Shown: positions 17,465 through 25,390, numbered from the stretch's first letter. The stretch is 64,000 nucleotides of DNA from Bog-532 sp963830385 (GCA_963830385.1 CAWHMD010000009.1:248001-312000), one strand, 5' to 3'. The notes: generated by a model not told the origin, from the letters alone. Numbers and translations: made by a program.

Positions 17465-17465
17465 G
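17411..17465. repeat. 23-bp direct repeat pair, 32-base period
   Basis: The sequence GCTCAAAGGCGCCAACGAG plus CACG occurs perfectly at 17411-17433 and 17443-17465. On the minus strand each copy contains a GTG followed by codons for LVGAFE, so the duplication makes two possible starts in different frames. It lies between the receiver-only response regulator and the small HTH gene. Purpose unknown: duplicated operator or slippage. Confidence 0.8.
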
Positions 17466-17548
17466 TAGGGCCGAGCGGCTCCTGGGACTCCTGGGTACCC
17501 GGTGACACGGGAGACTCTCAGTGGGCGGGACGCCGCAGAGACTCGCTC

Positions 17549-18025
17549 CTAGTCACCGGAGACACACCGCCCGGTGGCCGCTGGCCGCATCCGGGCGGCC
17601 AGCTGGCTGACCGCCTCGGGGCCGAGCGCGGACTCGCCGGCCGCTGCCCTCCGCACCGCGCCGATCAGGTCGGTGCCGTGGATCTGCTTGAGCACGTAAC
17701 CGGCCGCACCCGCCAGGGCGGCGTCGGACAGTACCTGCTCATCCGCGGACGAGGTCAGGATCAGGCAGGCGACCTCGGGCGCCAGCGCGCGGAGCTCCCG
17801 GCAGACGCTGACGCCGTCGCCGTCCGGCAGCCGGACGTCGAGGATGGCCACGTCCGGGCGCAGCCCGGGAATGCGCGCCAGCGCCGCCGTGGCCGTGCCG
17901 GCCTCGCCGGTCACCCGGATGTCGGGCTGAGCCTCCAGGAAGTCCTTCACCCCCGCGCGGACCAGCTCGTGATCGTCCAGCAGGAACACCCCGATCACGT
18001 GCCCGGAGGATCCGGTCTTGGTCAT
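17549..18025 (-). CDS. Receiver-domain response regulator lacking an output domain
   Basis: 158 residues. A complete NarL/DevR-type receiver: acidic pair D17-D18, phosphoacceptor D63 in LDVRLPDGDG, the conserved TS near 91, and K113 in YVLKQI. The NarL family normally continues into a LuxR HTH of about 65 residues. Here the protein stops after SQLAARMRPAATGRCVSGD, and I see no HTH in any frame before the next gene. It is either a stand-alone receiver or a 3'-truncated gene. No histidine kinase is adjacent. Confidence 0.8.
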   Translation of the reverse strand: MTKTGSSGHVIGVFLLDDHELVRAGVKDFLEAQPDIRVTGEAGTATAALARIPGLRPDVAILDVRLPDGDGVSVCRELRALAPEVACLILTSSADEQVLSDAALAGAAGYVLKQIHGTDLIGAVRRAAAGESALGPEAVSQLAARMRPAATGRCVSGD

Positions 18026-18135
18026 CAGCCACCCGCACTTTCCGCCCGTTGTCGCCCCTGGTACGAAAGTAGGTAAACCACCGGGATCTCAGCAGGGACG
18101 AACGTCCCCCGGCCAGTGCGGAAGGTCCATTTCGG

Positions 18136-18990
18136 CTAGCCGGTGAAGGTGGCGCGCAGGAGCCGGCCGGTGTGCTCGGCGATCGTGTCGGCCTCTTCTT
18201 CCAGGGCGAAGTGACCGGTGTCGAGCAAGACCACTTCGGTGCCGGGCACGTCGCTCTGGTAGGCGCGGGCCCCCGGCGGGGTGAAGAACGGGTCGTTCGC
18301 GCCCCAGATGGCCAGCACCTTCGGCTGACGCCGGCGCAGCCAGGCCTGCCAGGCGGGGTACTGCGGAGGGTTGTTCTGGTAGTCCCACAGCAGCGCCTGC
18401 ATGTAGGCGGCGCGGCCGGGCCGGTCGATGACCGCCTGGTCGGCCAGCGCCTGCTCGGGGTCGATGAGCTCGGCGTCGCGGGCACCGGCCCGCCACTGCA
18501 GCTGGGTCCCGGCGAGGGTGACGGTCTGGTCGGCGTCGGCCTGCCCCGCCTCGCGGTCCTTCCACCAGGCGGCCAGCGGGGTGATGGCCGGGCCCAGGCC
18601 ATCGGTGTAGGCGTTGCCGTTCTGGGTGACGATCGCCCGGACCCGCTGGTCGTGCCGGAGCGCGATCCGGAACCCGACCGGCGCGCCGAAGTCGAACATG
18701 TAGACCGCGTAGTCGGCGATCCCCAGCTGGTCGATGGCGTGGCCGGTGACCTCGGCCAGGCGGTCGAAGGTGGGGGAGCCCGGCAGCGGCTCGGAGCTGC
18801 CGAAGCCCGGGTAGTCGATGGCCACCACGTGCCACTGCGGGGCCAGCCGGTCGATCAGCCGGACGTAGGCCCGGGTGCTCGACGGGTACCCGGGCAGCAG
18901 GACGATCGCCGGCCGGGCCGGATCTCCAGCTTCCCGGGCGAACACGTCCAGCCCATCGACGTCGATCAGGCGGTGGCGGATGGCGGCCAT
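18136..18990 (-). CDS. Alpha/beta hydrolase with Asp nucleophile (epoxide hydrolase/dehalogenase-like)
   Basis: 284 residues. Oxyanion segment LLPGYPSS (31-38), nucleophile elbow MFDFGAPVG with Asp at 100 instead of Ser, acid near WGANDPFF and catalytic His in DTGHFALEEE. An Asp nucleophile points to the haloalkane-dehalogenase/epoxide-hydrolase group. GAAGGAGTGAG precedes ATG 18990. It is divergent from the CGNR regulator across a promoter packed with GTAACC palindromes, so regulation by that protein is likely. Confidence 0.9.
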   Translation of the reverse strand: MAAIRHRLIDVDGLDVFAREAGDPARPAIVLLPGYPSSTRAYVRLIDRLAPQWHVVAIDYPGFGSSEPLPGSPTFDRLAEVTGHAIDQLGIADYAVYMFDFGAPVGFRIALRHDQRVRAIVTQNGNAYTDGLGPAITPLAAWWKDREAGQADADQTVTLAGTQLQWRAGARDAELIDPEQALADQAVIDRPGRAAYMQALLWDYQNNPPQYPAWQAWLRRRQPKVLAIWGANDPFFTPPGARAYQSDVPGTEVVLLDTGHFALEEEADTIAEHTGRLLRATFTG

Positions 18991-19006
18991 GTGCTCACTC
19001 CTTCAC

Positions 19007-19083
19007 AAGTAACCTTTTAAAAATCATCTAGAAGGTTACGGAGAACGATGGTAACCTGTCAAACACGTTAATAACGGTTACTT
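19007..19083. promoter_or_regulatory. Two GTAACC/GGTTAC inverted repeats (operator)
   Basis: Arms GTAACCTT (19009-19016) and AAGGTTAC (19032-19039) form one palindrome. GGTAACC (19050-19056) and GGTTACTT (from 19077) form another. This AT-rich 105-base region separates the divergent hydrolase and CGNR genes. The array suggests a dimeric regulator binding twice and controlling both directions. Confidence 0.7.
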
Positions 19084-19095
19084 GGAGGGACCTGG

Positions 19096-19692
19096 ATGGA
19101 CACCACGGACCTCATCGGCCTGGGTGACCACCCCGCGCTGGAGTTCCTCAACAGCACCGCCACCCCGGGCCGGGAGCGGGTCGAGCTGATCGGCGACGGC
19201 CGGTCCTACCTGGCCTGGCTGGCCCGGGCCGGGCTCATCGACGCCGCCGGCCGGGAGGCCGCGACCGCATTCAGCCCGACCGAGCTGGACGCGGTCGCGG
19301 CGCAGGCAATCCAGCTGCGGGAGTGGCTGCGCCCGGTCATCGCCGCCTGGGCGGCCACGCCCGGCTCGGTACCGCCGGCCGCCGTCCGGGACCGGCTCAA
19401 TCAGATCCTCGCCGCCGACTGCCGGTTCCCGCAGCTCGACGACGGCCCCGATGGGCAGTCCCGCGTCCACCAGCGGCGGCGCTGGCAGGACCCCCGCCAG
19501 CTGCTGGTCCCGCCGGCCGAAGCGGTGGCGCTGCTGATCAGCACCGGCGACCCGCAGCTGGTGCGGCCCTGTGAAGGCTCGGCCTGCACGCTCTGGTTCT
19601 ACGACCGGACCAGGTCTCATCGCCGCCGCTGGTGCTCCATGGCCGCCTGCGGCAACCGCGCGAAGGCGGCGCGGCACCGGAGCAAGGAGTAA
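19096..19692 (+). CDS. CGNR zinc-finger transcriptional regulator
   Basis: 198 residues. The N-terminal ABATE-type ligand domain begins LIGLGDHPALEFLNSTAT. The C-terminal CGNR finger has Cys at about 159, 164, 180 and 185 (CEGSAC, RRRWCSMAACGNRAKAARHR). GGAGGG lies eight bases before ATG 19096. Divergent placement opposite the Asp-nucleophile hydrolase and the palindromes between them suggest it controls both. The downstream MOSC gene overlaps or abuts its end. Confidence 0.93.
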   Translation: MDTTDLIGLGDHPALEFLNSTATPGRERVELIGDGRSYLAWLARAGLIDAAGREAATAFSPTELDAVAAQAIQLREWLRPVIAAWAATPGSVPPAAVRDRLNQILAADCRFPQLDDGPDGQSRVHQRRRWQDPRQLLVPPAEAVALLISTGDPQLVRPCEGSACTLWFYDRTRSHRRRWCSMAACGNRAKAARHRSKE

Positions 19693-20510
19693 GCACTGCC
19701 CGGACCACCACCGGAACCGTCGCGGCACTGCGCCGCTACCCGGTCAAGTCGATGCTGGGCGAGGACCTCGAGTCCGTCACGGTCGCGGCCAGCGGCCTCG
19801 AGGGCGACCGCGTGGCGGCGCTGATCGACCGGGAGACCGGGGTCGTCGCCACCGCCAAGCACCCGAAGCACTGGCGCGGGCTGCTGGCGTTCGCCGCCCG
19901 CTGGAACGGCGGGTCGCCCCGCATCACGCTGCCGGACGGCGGATCGATCGCCATCGACGACCGTGACGCCGGCCCGCGGCTGTCCAAGCTGCTGGACCGC
20001 GAAGTCCGGGTCAGCACCGTCCGCCCCGAAGGTGCGAGCGTCGGCCGCCCCGACCCCGAGGACGTCATCGCGCACGGCGACGACGCCGACGTCCCCTTCC
20101 AGACCCTGGAGATCGGCGCGGGGACCCCGGGCCGGAACTTCGTCGACTACGCCCCGGTGCACCTGATCACCACCGCGACCCTGGAGCACGTCGGCGCCGA
20201 GCTGATCCGCTACCGCCCCAACCTGGTGCTGGACATCCCCGGCGGCGAGCCGTTCGCCGAGAACGGCTGGCCCGGGCGCGAGCTGACGGCCGGGCCGGTG
20301 CGGCTGCGGATCCTCATCCCGACCCCCCGCTGCTCGGTCCCCACGCTGGCCCACGGCACCCTCCCGCGTCGCGTCGACGCGGTCCGGACCTTGCTGGAAA
20401 AGAACCGCATCGAGGTCGACGGCATGGGGGTGATGCCCTGCCTGGGTGCCTACGCCGAGGTTGTCACCGGCGGCACCGTGTCCCTCGGCGACGCCGTCGT
20501 CCTGTCATAG
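19632..20510 (+). CDS. MOSC-domain protein (start codon unclear)
   Basis: Up to 292 residues. MOSC beta-barrel N-domain GTVAALRRYPVKSMLGEDL and GLEGDRVAALIDRETG, then the MOSC core with RPNLVLDIPGG and the conserved Cys in PTPRCSVPTLAHG, related to molybdenum-cofactor sulfurase C-terminal domains. Homologues usually begin a few residues before GTV, but no ATG, GTG or TTG exists there. The only upstream start is GTG 19632, which overlaps the CGNR gene by 61 bases; CTG 19728 is another option. AAGGAG sits at 19685, exactly where a start near 19698 would be expected. The start may have mutated. Confidence 0.82.
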   Translation: MLHGRLRQPREGGAAPEQGVSTARTTTGTVAALRRYPVKSMLGEDLESVTVAASGLEGDRVAALIDRETGVVATAKHPKHWRGLLAFAARWNGGSPRITLPDGGSIAIDDRDAGPRLSKLLDREVRVSTVRPEGASVGRPDPEDVIAHGDDADVPFQTLEIGAGTPGRNFVDYAPVHLITTATLEHVGAELIRYRPNLVLDIPGGEPFAENGWPGRELTAGPVRLRILIPTPRCSVPTLAHGTLPRRVDAVRTLLEKNRIEVDGMGVMPCLGAYAEVVTGGTVSLGDAVVLS

Positions 20511-20933
20511 CGGGCTCAGCCGGGGCTCGGCCCGTTCCCGCAACGCGGCGGCGATGCCGGCCGGCACCGGCATGGTCGAGCCCTGGAAACCCCGGAACGG
20601 CCAGAACGAGCTCAGCTCGGCGGCGGCCCGCAACTCCACCCGCAGCAGCGGCGGATCGATGCGATAGTCGACCCGGATGTCGGTACGCCAGCGTGCGTAG
20701 GGGGAGTCATCCACCTGCCATTCAGGGTCTTCATAAGTGGGCCTCAAGATCGTCGCCAGGTAGTACAGGCCGGGCGCGTCCCGCCCCACCACCTGCACCC
20801 AGACCGGGTCGCCGGCCGCCGTCCGATCCCGGTAACGCGGCGTCCGCCACGATCGCAGCGGCGACTGGGCCAGCGTGGCCGCCAGGTCATGCCGTTTGCT
20901 TTTGCCGCTGCCCTGAAAGATCCAGTCAGTCAT
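20505..20933 (-). CDS. Stand-alone EVE-domain protein
   Basis: 142 residues from ATG 20933 (an ATG at 20969 would add 12). MTDWIFQGSGKSKRHDLAA starts the PUA-like EVE fold. It continues with RDRTAAGDPVWVQVVGRDAPGLYYLATIL and ends QGSTMPVPAGIAAAL. EVE/YTH-superfamily domains bind modified bases in DNA or RNA and appear as readers in restriction and RNA-modification systems. Here the domain is free-standing. Its end overlaps the MOSC gene end by six bases, convergently. Confidence 0.72.
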   Translation of the reverse strand: MTDWIFQGSGKSKRHDLAATLAQSPLRSWRTPRYRDRTAAGDPVWVQVVGRDAPGLYYLATILRPTYEDPEWQVDDSPYARWRTDIRVDYRIDPPLLRVELRAAAELSSFWPFRGFQGSTMPVPAGIAAALRERAEPRLSPL

Positions 20934-20970
20934 GGCCAGAACCAGAGCCCCTCGTCCCGCAGATGACAAA

Positions 20971-21000
20971 GGCTCCCAGCTCGGTGCCGAGCTGGGAGCC
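20971..21000 (-). terminator. Hairpin terminator after the tRNA cluster
   Basis: Perfect 14-base arms (20971-20984, 20987-21000) with a two-base spacer. The hairpin lies just 3' of tRNA-Val on the minus strand and is followed by TTTG in the direction of transcription. The U-run is short but the position fits the end of the tRNA transcript. Confidence 0.75.
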
Positions 21001-21009
21001 TGTTGCTGG

Positions 21010-21081
21010 TGGGCCGTACTGGATTTGAACCAGTGACCTTCTCCGTGTCAGGGAGACGCGCTCCCGCTGCGCCAACGGCCC
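21010..21081 (-). tRNA. tRNA-Val (GAC)
   Basis: Complete cloverleaf read on the minus strand. The seven-base acceptor GGGCCGT pairs with ACGGCCC, the anticodon arm is CTCCC-TGACACG-GAG with anticodon GAC, and the T-arm is ACTGG-TTCAAAT-CCAGT. Discriminator A. CCA is encoded immediately downstream (21009-21007). Confidence 0.96.
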
Positions 21082-21148
21082 GAGGATGTCGAGAGCTTAC
21101 CAGACCCCGGCGGCCCCAGAATCAGAGCTGACCCGCCCGGGACTTGCG

Positions 21149-21220
21149 AGGCGGAGACGGGAATCGAACCCGTGTACAGGGCTTTGCAGGCCCTTGCCTA
21201 AACCACTCGGCCACTCCGCC
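21149..21220 (-). tRNA. tRNA-Cys (GCA)
   Basis: Minus-strand cloverleaf. Acceptor GGCGGAG pairs with CTCCGCC, the anticodon stem GGGCC...GGCCC carries anticodon GCA, and the T-arm is ACGGGTTCGATTCCCGT. Discriminator U, the known identity element of tRNA-Cys. CCA not encoded. Confidence 0.96.
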
Positions 21221-21336
21221 ATAGGAGTCTTCCGCCGGACGGCCGTAACGGCCACGATGAGAAGGCCCCCCATGAAAACCGCCGACCACGAAGCTGGGAG
21301 CCGTTCGGTCATTCCCGCCGGCGTTCGGCGTCTCCG

Positions 21337-21409
21337 AGCGGACGACGGGATTCGAACCCGCGACCCTCACCTTGGCAAGGTGATGCTCTACCAACTGAGC
21401 CACGTCCGC
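21337..21409 (-). tRNA. tRNA-Gly (GCC)
   Basis: Minus-strand cloverleaf. Acceptor GCGGACG pairs with CGTCCGC, the anticodon stem CACCT...AGGTG carries TTGCCAA with anticodon GCC, and the T-arm is GCGGGTTCGAATCCCGT. First gene of the Gly-Cys-Val array. Confidence 0.96.
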
Positions 21410-21735
21410 GCTCCGGCCTCGCGACCGGTGCTCACCGGGTGGTGCCCGGCGTGCGAACAGAACTGTAGCCGATCCTGGCCGGTGCGCAAACTCGGCCGGG
21501 CGGATTGGGGGCGCCGGGCTGTCCCAGTTTGCCCCGGCAGGCGCCGGTTGCCCCGAAGATCCCAGGTGAATCGGCTGTCCGCCGCCAGCCTGTTACCGAT
21601 TGTGCCCGCGCATAATCGGGACGTTGCGTATGGTGATCTTGTCGCGATATCGACGCCTGTACAGCGTTACCATGCGACTCGTTTGCTTATGGAACCGTAC
21701 GCGACCTGCCGATTGACGAAGGGGACCCGCCACTC
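21410..21735. other. Intergenic region between tRNA-Gly and the GH25 gene
   Basis: About 325 bases. It must hold the tRNA cluster promoter (minus strand) and the GH25 promoter (plus strand). The part from 21590 to 21720 is less GC-rich and contains TTGCGT at 21624 and TTGTCG near 21648. I could not assign hexamers confidently. No gene seen. Confidence 0.4.
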
Positions 21736-22362
21736 ATGGCTGATCCAACCGGCATTGACGTTTCTTACGCCCAGGGCACGTTCAACTGGGGTGCCTACAA
21801 GGGCAAGATCAACTTCGGGGCATGCAAGGTCACCGAGGGGCTTACCATCACCGACCCGGACTGGGTGCACAACTGGGACTCGATGTGGTCGATGAATTCG
21901 ACACACACGTTCCCCCGCTTCGGGTACCACTTCTTCCACGCCAGCGACAACCCGGCCGAGCAGGCCGATCGTTTCTACAACACAGTGAAGTCGCGCCTGC
22001 TGTCCGGGGACAACCTCATCTGCGACCTGGAAGCCACCAGCTCCAACGGCACCAACGACAACGTGGCCCCGGCTACGGTTGCCGCCCGCGCGCGCCAGTT
22101 CCTGGAGACCCTGGACCATTTGGTGCCGGGTCACCGGGTGCTCGTCTACACCAACCCGAGTTTCGCCGCGGCGGGTAACTGCGCGGGCATGAACTCGTGG
22201 GCGCTGTGGATCGCGCACTACGGCGTGAGCAAGCCGACCGTCCCCAGGCCGTGGTCCAACTGGACGTTCTGGCAGACCGGTGACTCGCCGGTCGACAAGG
22301 ACCGGTTCAACGGCACCGAGGCTCAGCTGCTGAGCTGGGTGCGGATGCCCAAGTCGCGCTAG
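21736..22362 (+). CDS. GH25 lysozyme-like glycoside hydrolase, no signal peptide
   Basis: 208 residues forming one GH25 (Chalaropsis-type muramidase) domain. GIDVSYAQGTFNW carries the first conserved Asp (D8), FGYHFFHASDNPAEQADRFY follows, and ICDLEA supplies the D97-x-E99 catalytic pair. It ends WTFWQTGDSPVDKDRFNG. Family members hydrolyse the MurNAc-GlcNAc bond of peptidoglycan. There is no secretion signal or wall-binding domain, so it is either a phage-type endolysin, leaves by another route, or acts inside. GAAGGGGAC precedes ATG 21736. It faces ssgB across a hairpin. Confidence 0.9.
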   Translation: MADPTGIDVSYAQGTFNWGAYKGKINFGACKVTEGLTITDPDWVHNWDSMWSMNSTHTFPRFGYHFFHASDNPAEQADRFYNTVKSRLLSGDNLICDLEATSSNGTNDNVAPATVAARARQFLETLDHLVPGHRVLVYTNPSFAAAGNCAGMNSWALWIAHYGVSKPTVPRPWSNWTFWQTGDSPVDKDRFNGTEAQLLSWVRMPKSR

Positions 22363-22412
22363 GTATTTTCTTTCCCGGGCTTCTTTCCCGGCGGCCGTCT
22401 CAGGCGCCCGGC

Positions 22413-22440
22413 GGCCCGCAGTCCAGATCGGCTGCGGGCC
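22413..22440. terminator. Bidirectional hairpin between GH25 and ssgB genes
   Basis: Nine-base perfect arms GGCCCGCAG/CTGCGGGCC with a ten-base loop lie midway between two convergent stop codons. There is no U-run on either side, so termination efficiency is unclear. Confidence 0.55.
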
Positions 22441-22472
22441 GGGGGTGACGGCGTTTCAGGTTGCCTGCGTGA

Positions 22473-22919
22473 TCAGGCCTGCCAGAGCAGGCCGTTCAGC
22501 TCCGCGTCGATGTCGATGACTTCGGTTTCCTTGCCCATCGGCACGACGCGGAACGTCCGGTCGAGGAAGTTGGCGATCGCCTCGGCCGGGGCCTCGAAGT
22601 GCGCCTCGCCGAACGGCGACGACAGCTTGAGGTTCAGCACGCTCAGCGGGCCCTGCCCATCGGGGCCGTGGGCCGGCGTCGACGGCCAGATCTGAACGTC
22701 GCCGTCACCCTCGGGGCTCATCAGGCCGTCAGCCAGCAGGTCGCGGGCGAAGATCCACTCAACCGGGTCCTCGGAGCCCACGTGAAACGCCATCCGGATC
22801 GCATACGGGTCACTGCCGCTGTAGTGCAGGCTCGCAACGAGGGGGACAACCGCCTGCTCGGCGGCGACCAGCCGGAGGCCAAGCTCAGCTGAGACCGTGG
22901 TGCTGCTGCTGTTAATCAT
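22473..22919 (-). CDS. ssgB: SsgB-type sporulation and cell division protein
   Basis: 148 residues, SsgA-like protein family (SALP). SAELGLRLVAAEQAVVPLVASLHYSG, DPYAIRMAFHVG, VEWIFARDLLADGL and DVQIWPS are the family core. The protein is closer to SsgB than SsgA in its VIDIDAELNGLL C terminus. SsgB recruits FtsZ to sporulation septa in streptomycetes, so a spore-forming host is implied. A neighbouring muramidase-like gene is convergent. Confidence 0.9.
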   Translation of the reverse strand: MINSSSTTVSAELGLRLVAAEQAVVPLVASLHYSGSDPYAIRMAFHVGSEDPVEWIFARDLLADGLMSPEGDGDVQIWPSTPAHGPDGQGPLSVLNLKLSSPFGEAHFEAPAEAIANFLDRTFRVVPMGKETEVIDIDAELNGLLWQA

Positions 22920-23423
22920 CGTCTAGCCAACCCTTACGTCGCCGGGTCCCGTTTCCGGGCTTCACTCACTAGACGTGACCGCCTCGTCACTATGACGCGA
23001 AAACGCGACGAGTTTTTTCGGCGTTTCCAGCGGATCCGCTCCGGACGGTCTTACCAACCCGTCCAGGTCAGGATTGTAACCCTCTGAAGTGCCGAAACGT
23101 CCTGTGAGCGCTAACAATGTTTACCTATGCGTAATGTTTCCCTTGTGATGGTCACACTAAGCGATATCCCCTGCTAGAAGGGTTGCGACACGGGTGCAGC
23201 CAGGTTGCGCGTCGTGACTGTCACCCCCTTGACTGTCCGCAGCGCGCGGCTGCTCCCGATGCAGGACAACCATTTGCAACATCCGTCACAAGTTGTTCCC
23301 GGCTACCGGGCTCCAAACGCCTCCCGGGCGGCCTCGCGTGACCAGGGCAACCCGCCCCGAGGATGCGCTACGCTATGGGAACGCCACGGACGCGGCGGCC
23401 TGATCGGCCCGGTCCACGGCAGC
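22920..23423. other. Intergenic region between ssgB and tRNA-Val
   Basis: About 500 bases without a gene. It should contain the ssgB promoter (minus) and the tRNA-Val promoter (plus). From 22990 to 23190 it is clearly less GC-rich and carries the TGTGAGCGCTAACA near-palindrome listed separately. I see no small gene with a credible ribosome site. Confidence 0.45.
23104..23117. promoter_or_regulatory. LacI-type near-palindrome TGTGAGCGCTAACA
   Basis: One mismatched base pair away from the perfect TGTTAGCGCTAACA palindrome before the GH54 gene at 54274. A central CG-type GCGC step within a 14-base palindrome is typical of LacI-family operators. It lies 185 bases upstream of ssgB. Confidence 0.4.
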
Positions 23424-23495
23424 GGGCGATTGGCTCAGCGGGAGAGCGCCTCGTTCACACCGAGGAGGTCACTGGTTCGATCCCAGTATCGCCCA
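23424..23495 (+). tRNA. tRNA-Val (CAC)
   Basis: Plus-strand cloverleaf. Acceptor GGGCGAT pairs with ATCGCCC, anticodon stem CCTCG/CGAGG with loop TTCACAC and anticodon CAC, T-arm ACTGGTTCGATCCCAGT. Discriminator A; CCA not encoded. Valine thus has GAC and CAC isoacceptors about 2.4 kb apart, facing away from each other. Confidence 0.95.
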
Positions 23496-23503
23496 CCCAG
23501 TTC

Positions 23504-23538
23504 AAAGGCCGGTTCCAGGCAGGGTGCCGGCCTTTTGT
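23504..23538 (+). terminator. Rho-independent terminator after tRNA-Val (CAC)
   Basis: Nine-base perfect arms AAAGGCCGG/CCGGCCTTT around a 14-base loop, ending in a four-T run. It starts nine bases after the tRNA. Confidence 0.82.
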
Positions 23539-23763
23539 GATCTTCCGGCAGCGGGTTCCTCGTCTTCCATTGACCCGCGACTGACGCTTAAGCTGACTGC
23601 ACCGGGATGCCGGGAACCGGTATCGCCCGTGATGCGCCGGTATTTACAGCGCGTGAATCCTGCACGAGCGCAGCGATGTAAATGGGTTGCCAAGCGCCAG
23701 TTGTGGTGATCCGCCACAGAGGCTGGGCTCCGTTCTAAGACCTTCAAGGAGGGGCAACCGTTC

Positions 23764-24105
23764 ATGATCACATGGGAGAACATCGGCCTGACGAACGGCT
23801 GGAGTGTGCGGTCCGGTTCCTACGCAGCACGTGCAGGTATCACCGACGATGGGTCCTTCATCGCGGTCGCGGGGGAAATCACCCACTCGGCCATAACCGG
23901 CACCAACCCGTTTGAGGGGTATCCCATTGGCAAGCTGCCGGTGAAGGCACCGGCGAAGACGCAAGACGTGCCGGTCGTGGTGACGACGAAGACCACGATC
24001 ACCGCTGGCTCGCTGTACGTGGACACCAGCGGGAACCTCACCTTGTACGGGCTGCCGCAGTCTACGGAGACTGTCGCGTTTTCCGCGCTGATACCCGCGG
24101 CCTGA
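23764..24105 (+). CDS. Small beta-rich protein, unknown
   Basis: 113 residues. AAGGAGGGG lies about nine bases before ATG 23764, so translation is well supported. The sequence is short beta strands with Gly/Thr/Val (DGSFIAVAGEITHSAITG, DVPVVVTTKTTITAGSL, GNLTLYGLPQ) and no signal peptide. It resembles C-terminal modules of tail-fibre or lectin-like proteins in texture only. Base composition is lower in GC than its neighbours. Not recognised. Confidence 0.6.
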   Translation: MITWENIGLTNGWSVRSGSYAARAGITDDGSFIAVAGEITHSAITGTNPFEGYPIGKLPVKAPAKTQDVPVVVTTKTTITAGSLYVDTSGNLTLYGLPQSTETVAFSALIPAA

Positions 24106-24151
24106 GGGTTCTGCCTCGCGCCCGCAGAGGATGGACAGTCCGGGAGGCTGC

Positions 24152-25390
24152 TCAGCTGGCCGGACGCCAGGGCAGGCGGTAGGCCCGGTACGTGGTGTCG
24201 TCGCCTGGCAGCTGGGCGTTGAACAGCAGCTGCCCGGCCGGGCTGTACTCGGAGATGTAGGGCAGGGAGCCCCAGCCGACGAACAGGTCACCGTTGCGGG
24301 TGGTCTGGGCGTTGCCCTCTTCCGTGGCCAGCAAGCCCTCGGGTTGCCTGATGGACTTCACCAGGGTGGCTACCTTGCTGGCCGGATCCAGCCGGACGGT
24401 GACCACCCGGCTGTAGGGGAGAAGCGGCGCGCTGCTGCTGGTGTCGGATTCGTCGTCGAACATCGTGTACTCGTTGTTCCCGATCGCCTCGGGGTCGTGC
24501 TGGTAGGCGAAGATCTCGCCCGCCTTGTCGAGTACCTGCCCGGGCGCGGCCTTGATGCTGTACGTGCTGTGCTTGCCGCCCAGGACCCACATGATGTTCC
24601 CGGTGTGCCGGTTCACCTTGTACAGCGCCCAGGCGTAGCGGGCGTTGATCAGCAGGTTCCCGTCGGTGTCCAGATGGACGGCGTTGATGTAGAACCAGTC
24701 CCACGGGGTGGCGGCCGACGTGGGCCGTGGCTGCTCGCTGCCGGTGTAAGGGACATGATCCGCGGCGTTCCATTGGAAGAGCACCTTGCCGGTGCTGATG
24801 TCGATCTCTTGCACGACGCTGTCGACAACCTTCTGGCTGGCGGGGCCGCCGATGGAGGTCAGGTTCGCGGTGGTGATCGTGTCGGCGATGATCAGCGCCG
24901 TGTTCTGGGGCGTGATGAGGAATTCCTGGCCGTCGGCTGAGTAGCCGTTACCCCCTTTGACCTCGGCGATCTTCTGATAGCGGTCGTTGTAGACGTAGTC
25001 GGCGCCGCCGGAGACGGCACCCAGGTTGGGGGGACCCTGCCACCAGGTGAGCACCGGCTCGCCCCGGTAAGTCTGCGTGCGGAAATCAGCGGCCAGTTCG
25101 TGGGCCGGAAGAGCGTGGAACCAGATCACCTTGCCGGTGTTGCTGATGATCTCGGGGCCACTCACGCTGCCCCCGCCCGGGGCGATGAAAATATCGCCGT
25201 TACCGTTGTCGGCACCCTGCTTCAGCACACTGACCGCAGGCGCCGCAGCCCGGGCCGGCGCGCCAGAGGCCGCCGAACTGCAGGCCGTACCCGCAAAGAC
25301 GGTGCCCGCGGCGACCACGACGGCAACTGCGTAGGGAGCTTTGGCCAGCTGCAAGGCCGCCGCCCGGCCGGAGATGACGTTGCTTCCCAT
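24152..25390 (-). CDS. Arylsulfotransferase (ASST)-family exported protein
   Basis: 412 residues. An N-terminal hydrophobic stretch ending in VFAGTACSSAASG looks like a lipoprotein signal, although the lipobox is imperfect. The body is an ASST-like beta-propeller: GPEIISNTGKVIWFHALP, QTYRGEPVLTWWQG, DWFYINAVHLDTDGNLLI, AWALYKVNRHTGNIMWVLGG and AYQHDPEAI. In this fold the conserved His residues near HLD and QHD would bind sulfuryl groups, but many actinobacterial members are uncharacterised. Start ATG 25390; the frame stays open to 25876. Divergent from the esterase gene. Confidence 0.82.
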   Translation of the reverse strand: MGSNVISGRAAALQLAKAPYAVAVVVAAGTVFAGTACSSAASGAPARAAAPAVSVLKQGADNGNGDIFIAPGGGSVSGPEIISNTGKVIWFHALPAHELAADFRTQTYRGEPVLTWWQGPPNLGAVSGGADYVYNDRYQKIAEVKGGNGYSADGQEFLITPQNTALIIADTITTANLTSIGGPASQKVVDSVVQEIDISTGKVLFQWNAADHVPYTGSEQPRPTSAATPWDWFYINAVHLDTDGNLLINARYAWALYKVNRHTGNIMWVLGGKHSTYSIKAAPGQVLDKAGEIFAYQHDPEAIGNNEYTMFDDESDTSSSAPLLPYSRVVTVRLDPASKVATLVKSIRQPEGLLATEEGNAQTTRNGDLFVGWGSLPYISEYSPAGQLLFNAQLPGDDTTYRAYRLPWRPAS

